A DNA stretch of 64,000 bases. It comes from Acinetobacter sp. WCHAc010034 (GTDB taxonomy: Bacteria > Pseudomonadota > Gammaproteobacteria > Pseudomonadales > Moraxellaceae). The notes beneath the pieces were generated by a model. It did not search any database. It was not told where the DNA came from and saw nothing but the letters and a program-made list of their open reading frames with translations. Where the stretch lies: contig NZ_CP032279.1 in assembly GCF_001696615.3 (NCBI RefSeq), positions 744,001-808,000 on the forward strand. The letters run 5' to 3'. The position numbers were made by a program, and so were the translations under genes. Position 1 is the stretch's first letter; each line of letters starts with the position of its first letter. Positions 22,267-32,261 of the stretch are shown here, piece by piece.

Positions 22267-25200
22267 TTATTCTGAGTCGTGATAACTGTCGCGTACACGT
22301 TGCATTTTTTGACGCTGACGCTGATCCAGCATATTGGCGACTACCTGTGCGATCTGCTGTACAGACTGTCCAGGCTGGGCATGAATGTGCATGGTGATGG
22401 TATCGCCCTGGATAATGACTTCACCACGGCCAGCTGCTGCCGGTTGAGCATGTGAAGTTTTGATTTTAGCCAGTGCCGGTGCAACGTTAATTTTTTGCAT
22501 CAAGCCTGAAATGTTCGGGTTGAAGATACCCAGCACGTCTGCAAACTTGGTTTTAAGATCCGGGAAGCCATTTTGCAGACCTACACCCAATCCACTCATG
22601 ATATGACCGCCTAACCCTGCCATGACACGGGATGGACTATGGATGTCCATTCTTTTTCTCATGAAGTCTGGCATATAGGAGTTAACGGTTGCCCAGATGC
22701 TTTTAAGTTTTTCAAAGCCCGTTTTAATGCCTTCAATTAACCCCTGAATAATATTGCTGCCAATACTCATCATGCGGTCTTTTAAACTACCCAGATAAGT
22801 AAATATCTTATTCCAGCCATCTATAATCTTTAGCAAGATCGGATTTGTTTGAATAGCTGTTATCAATCCATTCCATGCACTTATTACAGTTGCCTTAATG
22901 CCATTCCATGCATTACTAGTAGCTTCTTTAGCTGATTCCCACTTTTGGGCAAACCATGCACCAATCGGGGCAAAAAAAGTAACTATCGAGGCCCATGCAC
23001 TGGCTGCTCCTTCTTTCATGCCTGACCATAGAGAGCTGAAAAACGAGCTGATACTCGACCAGTTTGCAATGATTGTTCTTGGGATACCAATCATTGGCAA
23101 AAGCAAGTTCAAAATTGGATTTGATGCAAATGTTGCGTCTATACCTTTAATAATATTTTTAATAAAGGTTACACCAGTATTAAAAGCATTTTTAACCGAT
23201 GCCCAAAGCCCAATAAAAAATGTTTTTATTGGAGTCCAGTTGCGATAAATCAGATATGCAGCAGCTGCTATGGCAGTGATGGCCAGTAGAATCGGATTGG
23301 CCAACATGAGTCTTGCTACCCACATGAATATATTACCCAGACCCATCACTGCTGCTTTTGCAATATTAAAAACCATTGGCAATAAAGAGAAAGTCTTCGA
23401 AAATACTGCTGTGGTACCGGTAAACGACGCCATGACCAGCCTTAGGCTGAGCATGCCCAGGATAAGCGGTGAAAAGACCGCAAGTGCACCACCAATCACC
23501 ACCAGACTAGCTGCTACACCGAGTAAACCTACACCCAGCATTTTGGCTAGGGTTGGATTGCGTTCCATCCAGCCATTAAAACCTTGAAGTGCGCTAGTGG
23601 CTGTTTCAATGGCTTTGGTATAAACCGGCAGAATGGTGGTACCAAACTTGAGATAAGCATCATGCAGGTTGGCTTTGGCTTCAATTTCTTTACCCGTGGT
23701 GGTCCCCATGGCTTTGGAATTAAGCTGATCAATATTGTCCGCACCGGCATTTAACTTGGCATTCTTATGGATCTGGTCACGCTGCATGTACATTTGAGCA
23801 AATAGATTGGATGCAGTCCGGTTGGTGAAGATACTGCCCATGGCATCGATAATGTCGCCTTCTTTGGTGATACCTTTAGACTTTAATTGCGGTACCAGTA
23901 CCTGTTCCATCCATGCAAACTGGTCCTTTTTAAACAGTTCTGCCCCTTTAATGGCCCCTACATCTAGGAATGATATCTGCCCGGATTTGTCATGCTTAAC
24001 TTTGCTAGGATCTGAAATTAGACCAAGTCGCTCCAAGTTATTTGCTGCACGTTTGGTGGTACGTCCCTGGTAAACGTTTTGATAAGCCGACATCATGGCT
24101 GTACCAACACGGAAACCACCCATTTCCTGCACCAATGGTTCCAGTTTGTAGTAAAAGGCTTTGTTATCGATACCCTTGGCAGCAATACCACCAGTCTTGA
24201 TGACGTTGAGCCATTCTTCTGCCTGGACACGCCCACCGGTTGCGGTAATGACCTGTTGAATGATATTGGCTTGTTCATGGAATGCTTTTTCACTTTTTAA
24301 GCCATTCCGCATTTCGATGACTTTGAGCATGTCCATGAATTTTTTTTCATTTTCTGCACCGCTATCGCCATACATGGCTTCATTGGCAAATTTCATTTTT
24401 GCCAGGGTTGGGGCCACCATTTGGGCATGGTGTACGTCAGCAAATGCCGTTACACCATCACGCACCAATTGCAAGTTGTCCAGGGTTGAAGTACCAAAAG
24501 TTTGCATGGCTTTGGCATATTGCACGGCTTCTTTAGTCGCTTCTTTGCCTAACCCTAGTGATGCGATGCGGTTTTCCTCCACATCCATGCGTTTGGTTTC
24601 ATCAATTGGCTTACGCATGGCGTACATGACACCGACACCGGTGGCAGCTGCACCGGCACCATAAGCAGCAGCCGTTCTGGCATTAGATGCAATTTTTTGA
24701 TGACTTTGCTGCATGCGGTTTAAGTTCTGCAGGTTCTTTTTCTGCTTGTCGATTTCAGTATTGGTCCCCTGAATTTTATTTTTCAGATTCTCCTGGTGCT
24801 GTGCCAAATCTGTCGACTTTAAACCGGCCTGGTTCAGCTCCTGACGTAATGCCATCAGCTTGGGCTTTCCTTCAGTGATAACCTTGTTTAAACGACGTGC
24901 TTCGGTCTCGGCTTTTTTAAGTTCAGCCGATAACTGGGAATTTGGATTGCGGGATAGCTGGTCTTTGAGCGATGAAATCTTTTTATTGGTTTTATCCAGT
25001 TCCTGAGTGGCCTGTTTCACATCCTCCTTGAGCTTTCTGAAGGTTGCGATTTTATTTTGCTGGCGTTCCAGGTCTTTTAACTGGTCATTGGTTTTTTTTA
25101 AAGCCTTGCTGGCAGCATTACTGCTGCCGACAATGACCTTTAAAGCGGGGCTAAGTTTGTTTTTTGCCCCAAAAATGACTTCAAGTTTTAACGCTTTCAT
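22267..25200 (-). CDS. T: Tail tape-measure protein T
   Basis: A 977-residue protein. Residues 25-170 are coiled coil with many Lys, Gln and Glu; 180-200 and several segments between 540 and 680 are hydrophobic (VVIGGALAVFSPLILGML, ANPILLAITAIAAAAYLI); the C-terminus is a soluble domain. This is the typical tape-measure layout: it sets tail length and later enters the cell envelope. The start ATGA overlaps the stop of the E+E' reading frame. Confidence 0.95.
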   Translation of the reverse strand: MKALKLEVIFGAKNKLSPALKVIVGSSNAASKALKKTNDQLKDLERQQNKIATFRKLKEDVKQATQELDKTNKKISSLKDQLSRNPNSQLSAELKKAETEARRLNKVITEGKPKLMALRQELNQAGLKSTDLAQHQENLKNKIQGTNTEIDKQKKNLQNLNRMQQSHQKIASNARTAAAYGAGAAATGVGVMYAMRKPIDETKRMDVEENRIASLGLGKEATKEAVQYAKAMQTFGTSTLDNLQLVRDGVTAFADVHHAQMVAPTLAKMKFANEAMYGDSGAENEKKFMDMLKVIEMRNGLKSEKAFHEQANIIQQVITATGGRVQAEEWLNVIKTGGIAAKGIDNKAFYYKLEPLVQEMGGFRVGTAMMSAYQNVYQGRTTKRAANNLERLGLISDPSKVKHDKSGQISFLDVGAIKGAELFKKDQFAWMEQVLVPQLKSKGITKEGDIIDAMGSIFTNRTASNLFAQMYMQRDQIHKNAKLNAGADNIDQLNSKAMGTTTGKEIEAKANLHDAYLKFGTTILPVYTKAIETATSALQGFNGWMERNPTLAKMLGVGLLGVAASLVVIGGALAVFSPLILGMLSLRLVMASFTGTTAVFSKTFSLLPMVFNIAKAAVMGLGNIFMWVARLMLANPILLAITAIAAAAYLIYRNWTPIKTFFIGLWASVKNAFNTGVTFIKNIIKGIDATFASNPILNLLLPMIGIPRTIIANWSSISSFFSSLWSGMKEGAASAWASIVTFFAPIGAWFAQKWESAKEATSNAWNGIKATVISAWNGLITAIQTNPILLKIIDGWNKIFTYLGSLKDRMMSIGSNIIQGLIEGIKTGFEKLKSIWATVNSYMPDFMRKRMDIHSPSRVMAGLGGHIMSGLGVGLQNGFPDLKTKFADVLGIFNPNISGLMQKINVAPALAKIKTSHAQPAAAGRGEVIIQGDTITMHIHAQPGQSVQQIAQVVANMLDQRQRQKMQRVRDSYHDSE

Positions 25201-25708
25201 TCGGCATCTGATCCATTTCGTTCAATGGCTTTTTGATGCCATTGCATCAGTTCTGTAAGTGACATGCTTTCATAGGTTTGTGGTGGCCAGTTAAAAACCA
25301 CCGCAATATTGGCAATGGCGTCTTCTACTGTTGGAGTGACAGTTCCGCACGCACTGATTTCGGTTGCAAAAAATAGATCACCGCTGCACCCAGCTGAACG
25401 ATATCTGCAGGTTCAACCGCACCACTATTAAGCAGGCCCTGTGACAATGTTGGTGTGGTACATAGTGGCAAGATGGTACAAATGGAGTTCACATCACCAT
25501 TTAGGATTTCAGAAATACGGATTTTTCGCAGTGCAGGTACGCTTGGTTTACGCACTTCGATTTGAGTAAATTCTGTATTGCCAATTTTGATGGGTTCATC
25601 CAGGTCTACAATCTGGATGTCCGGATTTTCGGTAATCAGTTTCTGGTTCTCAATTTGATCCGGAGTCTGTACCTGAGCTTGTTCTTGATTGCTTTCTTGA
25701 TTTTGCAT
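25197..25708 (-). CDS. E': Tail assembly chaperone E+E' (programmed -1 frameshift)
   Basis: After a -1 shift on the heptamer TTTTTTG (25373-25367), the second frame reads FFATEISACGTVTPTVEDAI and continues ANIAVVFNWPPQTYESMSLT and ELMQWHQKAIERNGSDAE to the stop at 25197. The segment VVFNWPP...LMQWHQKA matches P2 E'. The heptamer is in phase (taT TTT TTG) and is the same as in P2. The stop overlaps the T start (ATGA). Confidence 0.85.
25325..25708 (-). CDS. E: Tail assembly chaperone E
   Basis: A 127-residue homologue of P2 gpE (IEVRKPSVPALRKIRISEIL, then ICTILPLCTTPTL). Acts with its frameshifted form E+E' as chaperone of the tape measure. Zero-frame stop at 25325. Separated from FII by a terminator. 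Confidence 0.9.
   Translation of the reverse strand: MQNQESNQEQAQVQTPDQIENQKLITENPDIQIVDLDEPIKIGNTEFTQIEVRKPSVPALRKIRISEILNGDVNSICTILPLCTTPTLSQGLLNSGAVEPADIVQLGAAVIYFLQPKSVRAELSLQQ
25367..25373 (-). promoter_or_regulatory. Slippery heptamer for E/E' frameshift
   Basis: T TTT TTG in the zero frame of gene E (codons 25375-25373, 25372-25370, 25369-25367), the X XXY YYZ pattern used in P2. Confidence 0.85.
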
Positions 25709-25732
25709 TGCATATTCCTTAAAGAAAATTTA

Positions 25733-25769
25733 AATAAAAAAACCTTCTGCAGTACGAAACCACAGAAGG
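25733..25769 (-). terminator. Internal terminator between FII and E
   Basis: CCTTCTG (25743-25749) / CAGAAGG (25763-25769) stem, 13-nt loop, seven T residues on the minus strand (25736-25742). It would lower transcription of E, T, U, D relative to the abundant sheath and tube genes. Confidence 0.7.
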
Positions 25770-25778
25770 GAAGGAAAA

Positions 25779-26294
25779 CTAGTGACCAATATTGGCGCGG
25801 TGTTTCTCTAACAGATCCACACCGTTGACGATTTCAATCATGTTCGGAATATCAATTTCGACTTTAACGACGCCATCGATACTGAGCTTGTAAGCTGACC
25901 AGATGGTTTTCATGGATGTTTCAGTGTCGTCCCCGGCTTTCTGGTTGCCGAAATCAATTTCTTCATGACGACCACGAACAATAATTTCGACTGCAGAGGT
26001 TTCGCCTGTGTCATCACGCTGGTATGAACCGGCAAAACGCAGCATGTGTTCGCCTACCGTTGCAGCACCAAACTGTTCAATTACCAAGGCATCGATACCG
26101 CCAAGCTTCCAGTTGAACTCGGTAATGTCATCGCCTAGACCTAGATCGATTTTGACATTGCCGTTCATGCCACCACCACGCCAGTCCTCAAACTTGCGGA
26201 CCAGTTTTGGAATGGTGACTTCGCCTGTCTGACCAAGGTAAGAATTACCTTCGTTAAACAGGTCCATCAGTTTTAATTTTTTAGGTAAAGCCAT
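25779..26294 (-). CDS. FII: Major tail tube protein FII
   Basis: A 171-residue homologue of P2 gpFII (LPKKLKLMDLFNEGNSYLGQ, KFEDWRGGGMNG). Forms the inner tube of the contractile tail. It lies 21 bp after the sheath gene. Confidence 0.94.
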   Translation of the reverse strand: MALPKKLKLMDLFNEGNSYLGQTGEVTIPKLVRKFEDWRGGGMNGNVKIDLGLGDDITEFNWKLGGIDALVIEQFGAATVGEHMLRFAGSYQRDDTGETSAVEIIVRGRHEEIDFGNQKAGDDTETSMKTIWSAYKLSIDGVVKVEIDIPNMIEIVNGVDLLEKHRANIGH

Positions 26295-26315
26295 GTGCTG
26301 TTTTCCTTATGTTTT

Positions 26316-27488
26316 CTATGCTGTCATACGTGCAGCAAAGTCACCTAGGTAACGATCTGTAATGCGTGAACGTAGGGTTAAATCTTCAAGTGGTGGTACT
26401 GGGGTAAAGTCATAATCCAGCAGCAAGCGACCTGATTTGAGTGACTCTTTTGAGTTTGCAGAAGGATCGAACCAGCATTGGGCATCGATGATGTAGCCCT
26501 GGCCTTTCAGGTCACGGAATTTGGCATTGATGCCTTCAACGATGTCACGTGCCAGGCTTGGATGAAGTGGCTTGTCGACTGCCCACATGTGCCCTTCTGC
26601 CATGGTGTCTGCCAGGATCTGAGCAGTACGGGTATAGTTTTCAAAGGCAAATAAAGGATCGGCCGAACAGGTACGGGAACCCCAGAAGCGGAAGCCATCA
26701 CGCTGAATTAAGGTGGTGATTTCGTTTGAGTTGAGGTAACCGGCATCGGTTTCCATGCTTTGCAGCTGCCAGAACACATCTTTTGAAATGCCGGTAACGC
26801 CATTGACTGCAACGTTGGACAGGGTTTTATGCCAGCCGGTGTCATTGTCGATTTTGGCACGTAGGCCCAATGCTCGAGCAGTTGCTTCAAAGGTCGTGGT
26901 TGATGAGGTTACAGTGTTCCAGCCCAGGAAGTCTGGCCAGATGATCATGGTTTCGCGGGAACCAATGGCATCACGATAAGCAGCTGCTTCTTCTTTGGTT
27001 TCACAGCCATTTGCCGAAACGTAAACAAAGGCACGCAGTTTTTCTGCAATACCGCCAAAAGCTGCGGCAACTGCTGCAGTATCCAGCCCTGGTGCACCTA
27101 AAATACGTGGTTTCACTTTGAGGTTTTGTTCAGCCGTCAGCAAAGCTTTCATGCCAGTGTATTTACCGTTGACCTGTCCACCAATGACTGCGGTGGTTTG
27201 CTCTGCCTCGGTTTCTTTGCTTGCCACACGCACGACAACGACTACTGCATTGGTCTGGTCTGCAATGGCCTGTAATGAACGTGCCAAGGTACCTTGAGTC
27301 CCTGCTTTTTCAACTGAGCCTTGTACGTCAGTTAAAAGTACTGCTGTGTCTAATGGAAATACCAAGGGATCTGCATCTTCTGCAGTTGCGACCATGCCAA
27401 TGACTGCAGTAGAGACAGTACGGATGGGACGGGTGCCTTCATTGAGTTCTAGAACCCGGACACCGTGGAAATATGAATCTGTAGCCAT
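26316..27488 (-). CDS. FI: Tail sheath protein FI
   Basis: A 390-residue homologue of P2 gpFI ([58 protein letters not shown]). The contractile sheath. First gene of the FI-FII-E-T-U-D operon, preceded by a candidate Ogr site 78 bp upstream. Confidence 0.95.
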   Translation of the reverse strand: MATDSYFHGVRVLELNEGTRPIRTVSTAVIGMVATAEDADPLVFPLDTAVLLTDVQGSVEKAGTQGTLARSLQAIADQTNAVVVVVRVASKETEAEQTTAVIGGQVNGKYTGMKALLTAEQNLKVKPRILGAPGLDTAAVAAAFGGIAEKLRAFVYVSANGCETKEEAAAYRDAIGSRETMIIWPDFLGWNTVTSSTTTFEATARALGLRAKIDNDTGWHKTLSNVAVNGVTGISKDVFWQLQSMETDAGYLNSNEITTLIQRDGFRFWGSRTCSADPLFAFENYTRTAQILADTMAEGHMWAVDKPLHPSLARDIVEGINAKFRDLKGQGYIIDAQCWFDPSANSKESLKSGRLLLDYDFTPVPPLEDLTLRSRITDRYLGDFAARMTA

Positions 27489-27563
27489 AAAATTAGCCTG
27501 TGATCTGTTGTTTTATATACAGATGACAGGCTTACAAAATGGCTTTTTAATTGCGATGGGATA

Positions 27564-27588
27564 CTGTTGTATTTCGGCTTTTTACAAC
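27564..27588. promoter_or_regulatory. Candidate Ogr-dependent late promoter site (FI operon)
   Basis: GTTGTA and TACAAC arms (27566-27588) separated by 11 bp around GGC; the inner pair reads TGT-N13-ACA. Two more copies occur at 34182 and 41003. P2 Ogr sites also have TGT...ACA dyads upstream of late genes. Confidence 0.7.
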
Positions 27589-27592
27589 AATA

Positions 27593-27877
27593 TCAGTTTT
27601 GATTGATGAGCTTTAACACGTCCGGATTTTGTGCTAAAAATTCCGCCAGCTTTTCTTCTGGTGACGTTTCCTGATGAACCTGTGGCTTTTGGATGAGTTC
27701 CCATTTGAAGCCATTCCAGCGTGGCCACTGATCTTCTGGCCATTCAGTTGGCGGTGCAGTTTCGACACAGCCTGCCGGCAATGGAAATACACCAGGTTCA
27801 AGTGGTGATTCATCTGCCACTGTTTTACCGACAAATAGTCCAGAATAGTTAGTTTGATACACTGTAATCTGATTCAT
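27593..27877 (-). CDS. Small tail-fibre-associated protein, 94 aa
   Basis: Starts MNQITVYQTNYSGLFVGKTV and contains ADESPLEPGVFPLPAGCVE, TAPP and WPRWNGFKWEL, a pattern seen in short proteins next to tail fibre genes of P2-like and Mu-like phages, where they act as assembly factors or fibre tips. It lies 10 bp after the collar-domain fibre gene. Specific role inferred from position (P2 G). Confidence 0.7.
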   Translation of the reverse strand: MNQITVYQTNYSGLFVGKTVADESPLEPGVFPLPAGCVETAPPTEWPEDQWPRWNGFKWELIQKPQVHQETSPEEKLAEFLAQNPDVLKLINQN

Positions 27878-27887
27878 GGTTTACTCC

Positions 27888-29228
27888 TTAGTAGCGGATG
27901 CAGGCAAGAACAGCAATGTTGCGTGGTCGTGTTTCTGATCCAAAACTATTTTTAGTGTATACATCCTGAATAATTCCGTTATATGCACCATCACCCCCGG
28001 CTACTCGATACATCAAGCCATTGTAATGTGTAGCATCAAATGCTGTTTCAATTGGATGACTATGTGATTGAATGTCTTGTCCTTGTTTTGAACCAACCTG
28101 TCTCCAAGCATCAACACCTCGGCCATCGTCTGCATAGCGAGGAAACTCACCACGTGCTTCTGGAACGTTGAACGTGCTTACTCCATCCCCAGCACCATAA
28201 GTTGTGCCAATGGCTGCAAAAAGATCTGCATAAACAGCACGTGAATATGCAGCCCCATTACATTTTAAAAGACGATATCCAGCTGGAATATGCGGTGATG
28301 CTAATGTAACAACCGTTCCAGGGGGACAGCTATTGTATTTAGCTTCATCAAAACTCATGACACCCAGATTTTGACGTGCTAAGGGTTTATTGGGTACGTC
28401 AGATAAATTCAGATTTTGCGCCAATGGGTAAGGTGCAGCACCAAGCGGTTCATTCTGAACGATCAGGATTTTTGCATCCGGATAGGCTTTGCCTAATGTG
28501 ATGCGTGTGTCTGACGTTGCCAGCCATCCATCTGCACCGGTTTTATTGGTAATGCGTTCGCCATTGATATACACCGCTGCACCGTGGGTGGTGGTGGTGC
28601 TGAGGTCTACAATAAGCTGATCAGCTACCAGTGACTGTTCTTCTTCAATGGTGTTGACGAAAACATCTGCCGTTCCCGCATCATCCCAGAATGTATCGCC
28701 ATCGGTATTGGATTTTTTCTTCAGCACCTGGCCAATGGTACCACCCGGGAACATGGTTGCTGGTGTGAGTGTATTCAGGATCCATTGATGTGTGGCAATA
28801 ACTACGTTCGGGTCAAAGTTCAATTCAAGCACTTCAGGGTTTGAAATCATGAATGGGATTCGATAAACCGAATCTTGCGTAACGCCTTCATCAAGTGTCG
28901 GTTTGTAAACTTCAGGTGTATTGCCGACCAGTACCATATTGCCATTACGGTCAAACAAGGCAATTTCACGTACTACAAAGCCTTCCACGGAAACAGGGAT
29001 CAGCATTTCAGCCGTGTATTTATTCTCATTTTCAGGATCCTGAAAAATACGGTTGACTGTACCGCGATATTTTTCACGAATTAACTGAACCATAGATTCG
29101 CTTGGTGTCATCTTATTACCACCGCCATCACCCACGGCAAAATGGGTGATTTCGATAGTGCGCTGTTGGCTGACTGCCTGGGAGACTAGAGTTAAGCCGA
29201 TTGACGTGTAGATTGTTTTATAAGTCAT
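27888..29228 (-). CDS. H: Tail fibre protein H-like with collar domain
   Basis: A 446-residue protein. N-terminus (MTYKTIYTSIGLTLVSQAVS, ITHFAVGDGGG) is the DUF3751 base of P2 gpH that attaches to the baseplate. The C-terminus has a Phage Tail Collar domain (CPPGTVV, GYRLLKCNGAAYSR, LFAAIGTTYGAGDG, FNVPEARGEFPR) with a HSHP motif. Start chosen because GGGGA stands 6 nt before MTYKTIYTS and one base after the upstream stop. Binds the host surface. Confidence 0.9.
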   Translation of the reverse strand: MTYKTIYTSIGLTLVSQAVSQQRTIEITHFAVGDGGGNKMTPSESMVQLIREKYRGTVNRIFQDPENENKYTAEMLIPVSVEGFVVREIALFDRNGNMVLVGNTPEVYKPTLDEGVTQDSVYRIPFMISNPEVLELNFDPNVVIATHQWILNTLTPATMFPGGTIGQVLKKKSNTDGDTFWDDAGTADVFVNTIEEEQSLVADQLIVDLSTTTTHGAAVYINGERITNKTGADGWLATSDTRITLGKAYPDAKILIVQNEPLGAAPYPLAQNLNLSDVPNKPLARQNLGVMSFDEAKYNSCPPGTVVTLASPHIPAGYRLLKCNGAAYSRAVYADLFAAIGTTYGAGDGVSTFNVPEARGEFPRYADDGRGVDAWRQVGSKQGQDIQSHSHPIETAFDATHYNGLMYRVAGGDGAYNGIIQDVYTKNSFGSETRPRNIAVLACIRY

Positions 29229-29229
29229 A

Positions 29230-31662
29230 TTATTCCCCGAAGCCATCAGCTAAACGCACCAGTTCATTTTGTCGAATTGATTGGGCCTGTGCGGTTGATG
29301 CGGTATGTGCAGGCATCATAATTACAGGTTTAACTCCATTCGCTAAGCATCTTTCAGCAATCCATTTGAGATTTAATTCCCATTCATTAAAGCTGGCAGT
29401 TCTTCCATTTATACCACCCAATGATTCAGCTTTATTTGCGAACATTTTTTCAGGATCAAAGTCATAGAAGGTATTAGATGGATTACCAATACTGTTATTG
29501 TCGTTAATGCCAAAGTTAATTACGCAATGGGTTGGTTTAGGTGACATTGTTAGTACTGCATCTAGCCAATATTTTCCCCATCTTGTTGTTTGTCCTCCAA
29601 ATGCGTAACTGTATGTCTCGACATTTATACCTTGGTTCGCTAATTTTTCTTGAATACGTCGAGAAATCCAGTGTGTGCCATTAGAAATATAACCAGTTGG
29701 ATACATAGCCTGGTATTTTGTGGCTAAATTTGAAATAGGATATACGTAGGGTGTTTCACCAATTGTTGATGCAACCGGGTAGATACCCCATGAATCCATT
29801 AAAAATACAATCACGTCACCATCTTTGAATAGCGTATCTTTCGACGTTTTAGCAGACTTTTTATATGCAAAAATACCGCTCAATGCTGCGTAAGTCGGGA
29901 CTGATGATTCGCAAGTAATGCGAATTTTAATTATTCCACCACGTGCAAAATCAACAAATACTGAATGCACTTGACCAGCTGCATATGCAACATCATGGAC
30001 TAAAGCAGAATCATTAAAAATCTGTAATCGAGCCTTACCACTGGTTTTATAAGTTTGACTATCGACGCTTGAAATATATGATGCATCGCGTACAGCTAGA
30101 GGAATTTCGATAAATCCATCTGAGCCTTGACCATTAAAACTTATTTCAAAACCATTACCAGCCACACCATCGATAAGATTATAAGCTCTCGATAAATATT
30201 GAGTATGCGGATTATCTCCAATATTTATATATGAATCCTTCGGATTACTCATTGCACAAATTTTTGCTAGATTCGTTGTTCCTGGCGTATATCCACCATT
30301 TCCAGCTGTACCAACCTTAGTTACAGGAATCAAAAGCTGTGATGCATCAGAATTATAAATATCGCTATTATTCCAAGCCAAATAGCAACAAAGTGCTGAA
30401 TTAAACTTGAAAATTAAATTTTCTGATTTCTTGTAACTATATTTCTGAATAGATTTTAAAACATAATCTGCCAAGCCTTTTGTTCCGAATAGTGTTAAAT
30501 GCTGACCATTTGGAGAATCATGCATTGTTTGAACTTTAGATGGATTATTGGGCAAACTTGGTGAAACTGTAATATTCATTCCGTTAATTTGAAGTACCGC
30601 ATGACTTGTGTAGCTATCTGACACTGAGTCGTATACAACACATGCACTACCATATACAAATGCCGTGGGATCGGAAACAGTCATCACATTTGCTGATACA
30701 CGAGCAGTCACATCTACAATATTGAAATTATTAGGTGTAGTACCTGATCTTGTATATTGGAATGTATTTACGAAAAATGGGCTATCTTGATCTGTTATTA
30801 GATCTAATTGACTAATGATTGAATTTTGATTAGCCACAATAATATCTTGCTTATTAATGACATTAATTATTGTCTGATCTAAACCATTTCCATCATAAAT
30901 CACTTTATTTGCATCAACATTTGGCGTGTGCTGAGTAATAATTTTTTTGACTTTTTCAATTGCATAACCTGATGATTTTAAATATGCAGCCTGTCTTGCT
31001 TGTGTGTTATAAGCTGAGATTCTCAAGTAACGTGCAGATTCTGGTGCAATGAAAGTTCTGAGACTTAGACTAGTCTGATCTTCACCAAAAGCTGAAATGA
31101 AGTTCTTATTTACATCATACCAAGCATGACTGGCATTAACTGTCACGTAGCTATAAACATCGTACGACTCACCCCCGATTACAGGAATAAAATCTGACGA
31201 ATCAAAGCTTGCTCCACTGGCTTCTTGACCAGTCGTTTTTTGAATAAACTTATTTTTCACTGTAAGTAATGCTGCTGCAGCGTAGTTTGTGAAAAATTTA
31301 TTTGTATATTCTTTTGACTGTTCGAGTGGATCATTTTCACTTTTAGAGAGTGTTGAGCCATTCCAACGGTTTGAGCCCTGATTCCAAGAACCGGTTCCAG
31401 TTGAATTAATTTCGTTAATTATGACTGTACAATTTAAAGGTAGTCCTGATTTAGCAAGGTTAAATTCGGCATAAGTTCCAAACTCATAATGTCCTTGCAC
31501 AATTTCAGATTTATTGGCTTTTTGCTGTTGCAAATATTCTGTACGTGCCAGAAATACTTTGGCATGTTCATTCAAATTACCATCTGGGCCACCACTTGCA
31601 AACTCATTTCTATCAAGTTGTCGAGCAGCTGGCCAGCCTGGTTGTACTTCTAAATTTGGCAT
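29230..31662 (-). CDS. Tail fibre protein with SGNH-hydrolase-like C-terminus
   Basis: A 810-residue protein starting MPNLEVQPGW (TAATG overlap with gene I). The N-terminal 60 residues are a phage fibre attachment segment; the middle is beta-rich. Residues 614-810 look like an SGNH esterase: DSW with Ser624, GGQTTRWG near 689, GINDN near 721. The reading frame ends at VRLADGFGE, just where the family's C-terminal Asp-x-x-His block should begin, so the hydrolase domain appears incomplete. It probably recognises and may have deacetylated capsule. The next gene starts at once. Confidence 0.85.
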   Translation of the reverse strand: MPNLEVQPGWPAARQLDRNEFASGGPDGNLNEHAKVFLARTEYLQQQKANKSEIVQGHYEFGTYAEFNLAKSGLPLNCTVIINEINSTGTGSWNQGSNRWNGSTLSKSENDPLEQSKEYTNKFFTNYAAAALLTVKNKFIQKTTGQEASGASFDSSDFIPVIGGESYDVYSYVTVNASHAWYDVNKNFISAFGEDQTSLSLRTFIAPESARYLRISAYNTQARQAAYLKSSGYAIEKVKKIITQHTPNVDANKVIYDGNGLDQTIINVINKQDIIVANQNSIISQLDLITDQDSPFFVNTFQYTRSGTTPNNFNIVDVTARVSANVMTVSDPTAFVYGSACVVYDSVSDSYTSHAVLQINGMNITVSPSLPNNPSKVQTMHDSPNGQHLTLFGTKGLADYVLKSIQKYSYKKSENLIFKFNSALCCYLAWNNSDIYNSDASQLLIPVTKVGTAGNGGYTPGTTNLAKICAMSNPKDSYINIGDNPHTQYLSRAYNLIDGVAGNGFEISFNGQGSDGFIEIPLAVRDASYISSVDSQTYKTSGKARLQIFNDSALVHDVAYAAGQVHSVFVDFARGGIIKIRITCESSVPTYAALSGIFAYKKSAKTSKDTLFKDGDVIVFLMDSWGIYPVASTIGETPYVYPISNLATKYQAMYPTGYISNGTHWISRRIQEKLANQGINVETYSYAFGGQTTRWGKYWLDAVLTMSPKPTHCVINFGINDNNSIGNPSNTFYDFDPEKMFANKAESLGGINGRTASFNEWELNLKWIAERCLANGVKPVIMMPAHTASTAQAQSIRQNELVRLADGFGE

Positions 31663-32261
31663 TACATATCTACTCCATTCATTTTCTTTGTACCATCTAG
31701 TTTCCAAGTGCCATCTAAATAAAGACCGCCAGCTGCCCGTGTAAATTCAGTGTCATGACCTGCCTGTGTCATGGCATTGACTTGTAAATTTGATGGACTT
31801 TCAAGCACCATAGTTGTATCAATTAGATGAGAACGTAAGTTTTTATAAGCACGAACGACCTTAAATAATTCTCTGTAATCGGTGATCGATACACTGTCTT
31901 GATTGGTTTTGATGAGCAGCTTGAATGTGTATGGCTTGCCCATTGGCACCATGTTGAACCATTCCTGAACAATCACCGGAAAGCCCAGGGAATTCAGTGC
32001 CACTTCTAGTGCACCCGCTGTTCCTTTGATGCTGTGGTTGTAGAGTGAAGTCTTTATCACTTGACGTTTTTTTGATTCAGTCCAGTTTTTATTCCAGATA
32101 TCGACAGAGCGTTCCCAGGCTAACCATGGCAGTACTTCTGCTGGTGCATTGAGTGGATCGTTAAAGCTACGGATATTCAGTTCTACATTTGAGACACGCG
32201 CAAAAGCATTCTCAAACTTCATTTCAAATTTTGTGGCATTCGGTGGCAGCAATTGACTCAT
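31662..32261 (-). CDS. I: Baseplate/tail protein I
   Basis: A 199-residue homologue of P2 gpI (LNIRSFNDPLNAPAEVLPWLA, WERSVDIWN, LYNHSIKGTAGALE). Links baseplate wedge and fibres. Overlaps J by 4 bp and the fibre gene by 1 bp. The C-terminal 35 residues include a short repeat (YLDGTWKLDGTKKMNG). Confidence 0.92.
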   Translation of the reverse strand: MSQLLPPNATKFEMKFENAFARVSNVELNIRSFNDPLNAPAEVLPWLAWERSVDIWNKNWTESKKRQVIKTSLYNHSIKGTAGALEVALNSLGFPVIVQEWFNMVPMGKPYTFKLLIKTNQDSVSITDYRELFKVVRAYKNLRSHLIDTTMVLESPSNLQVNAMTQAGHDTEFTRAAGGLYLDGTWKLDGTKKMNGVDM

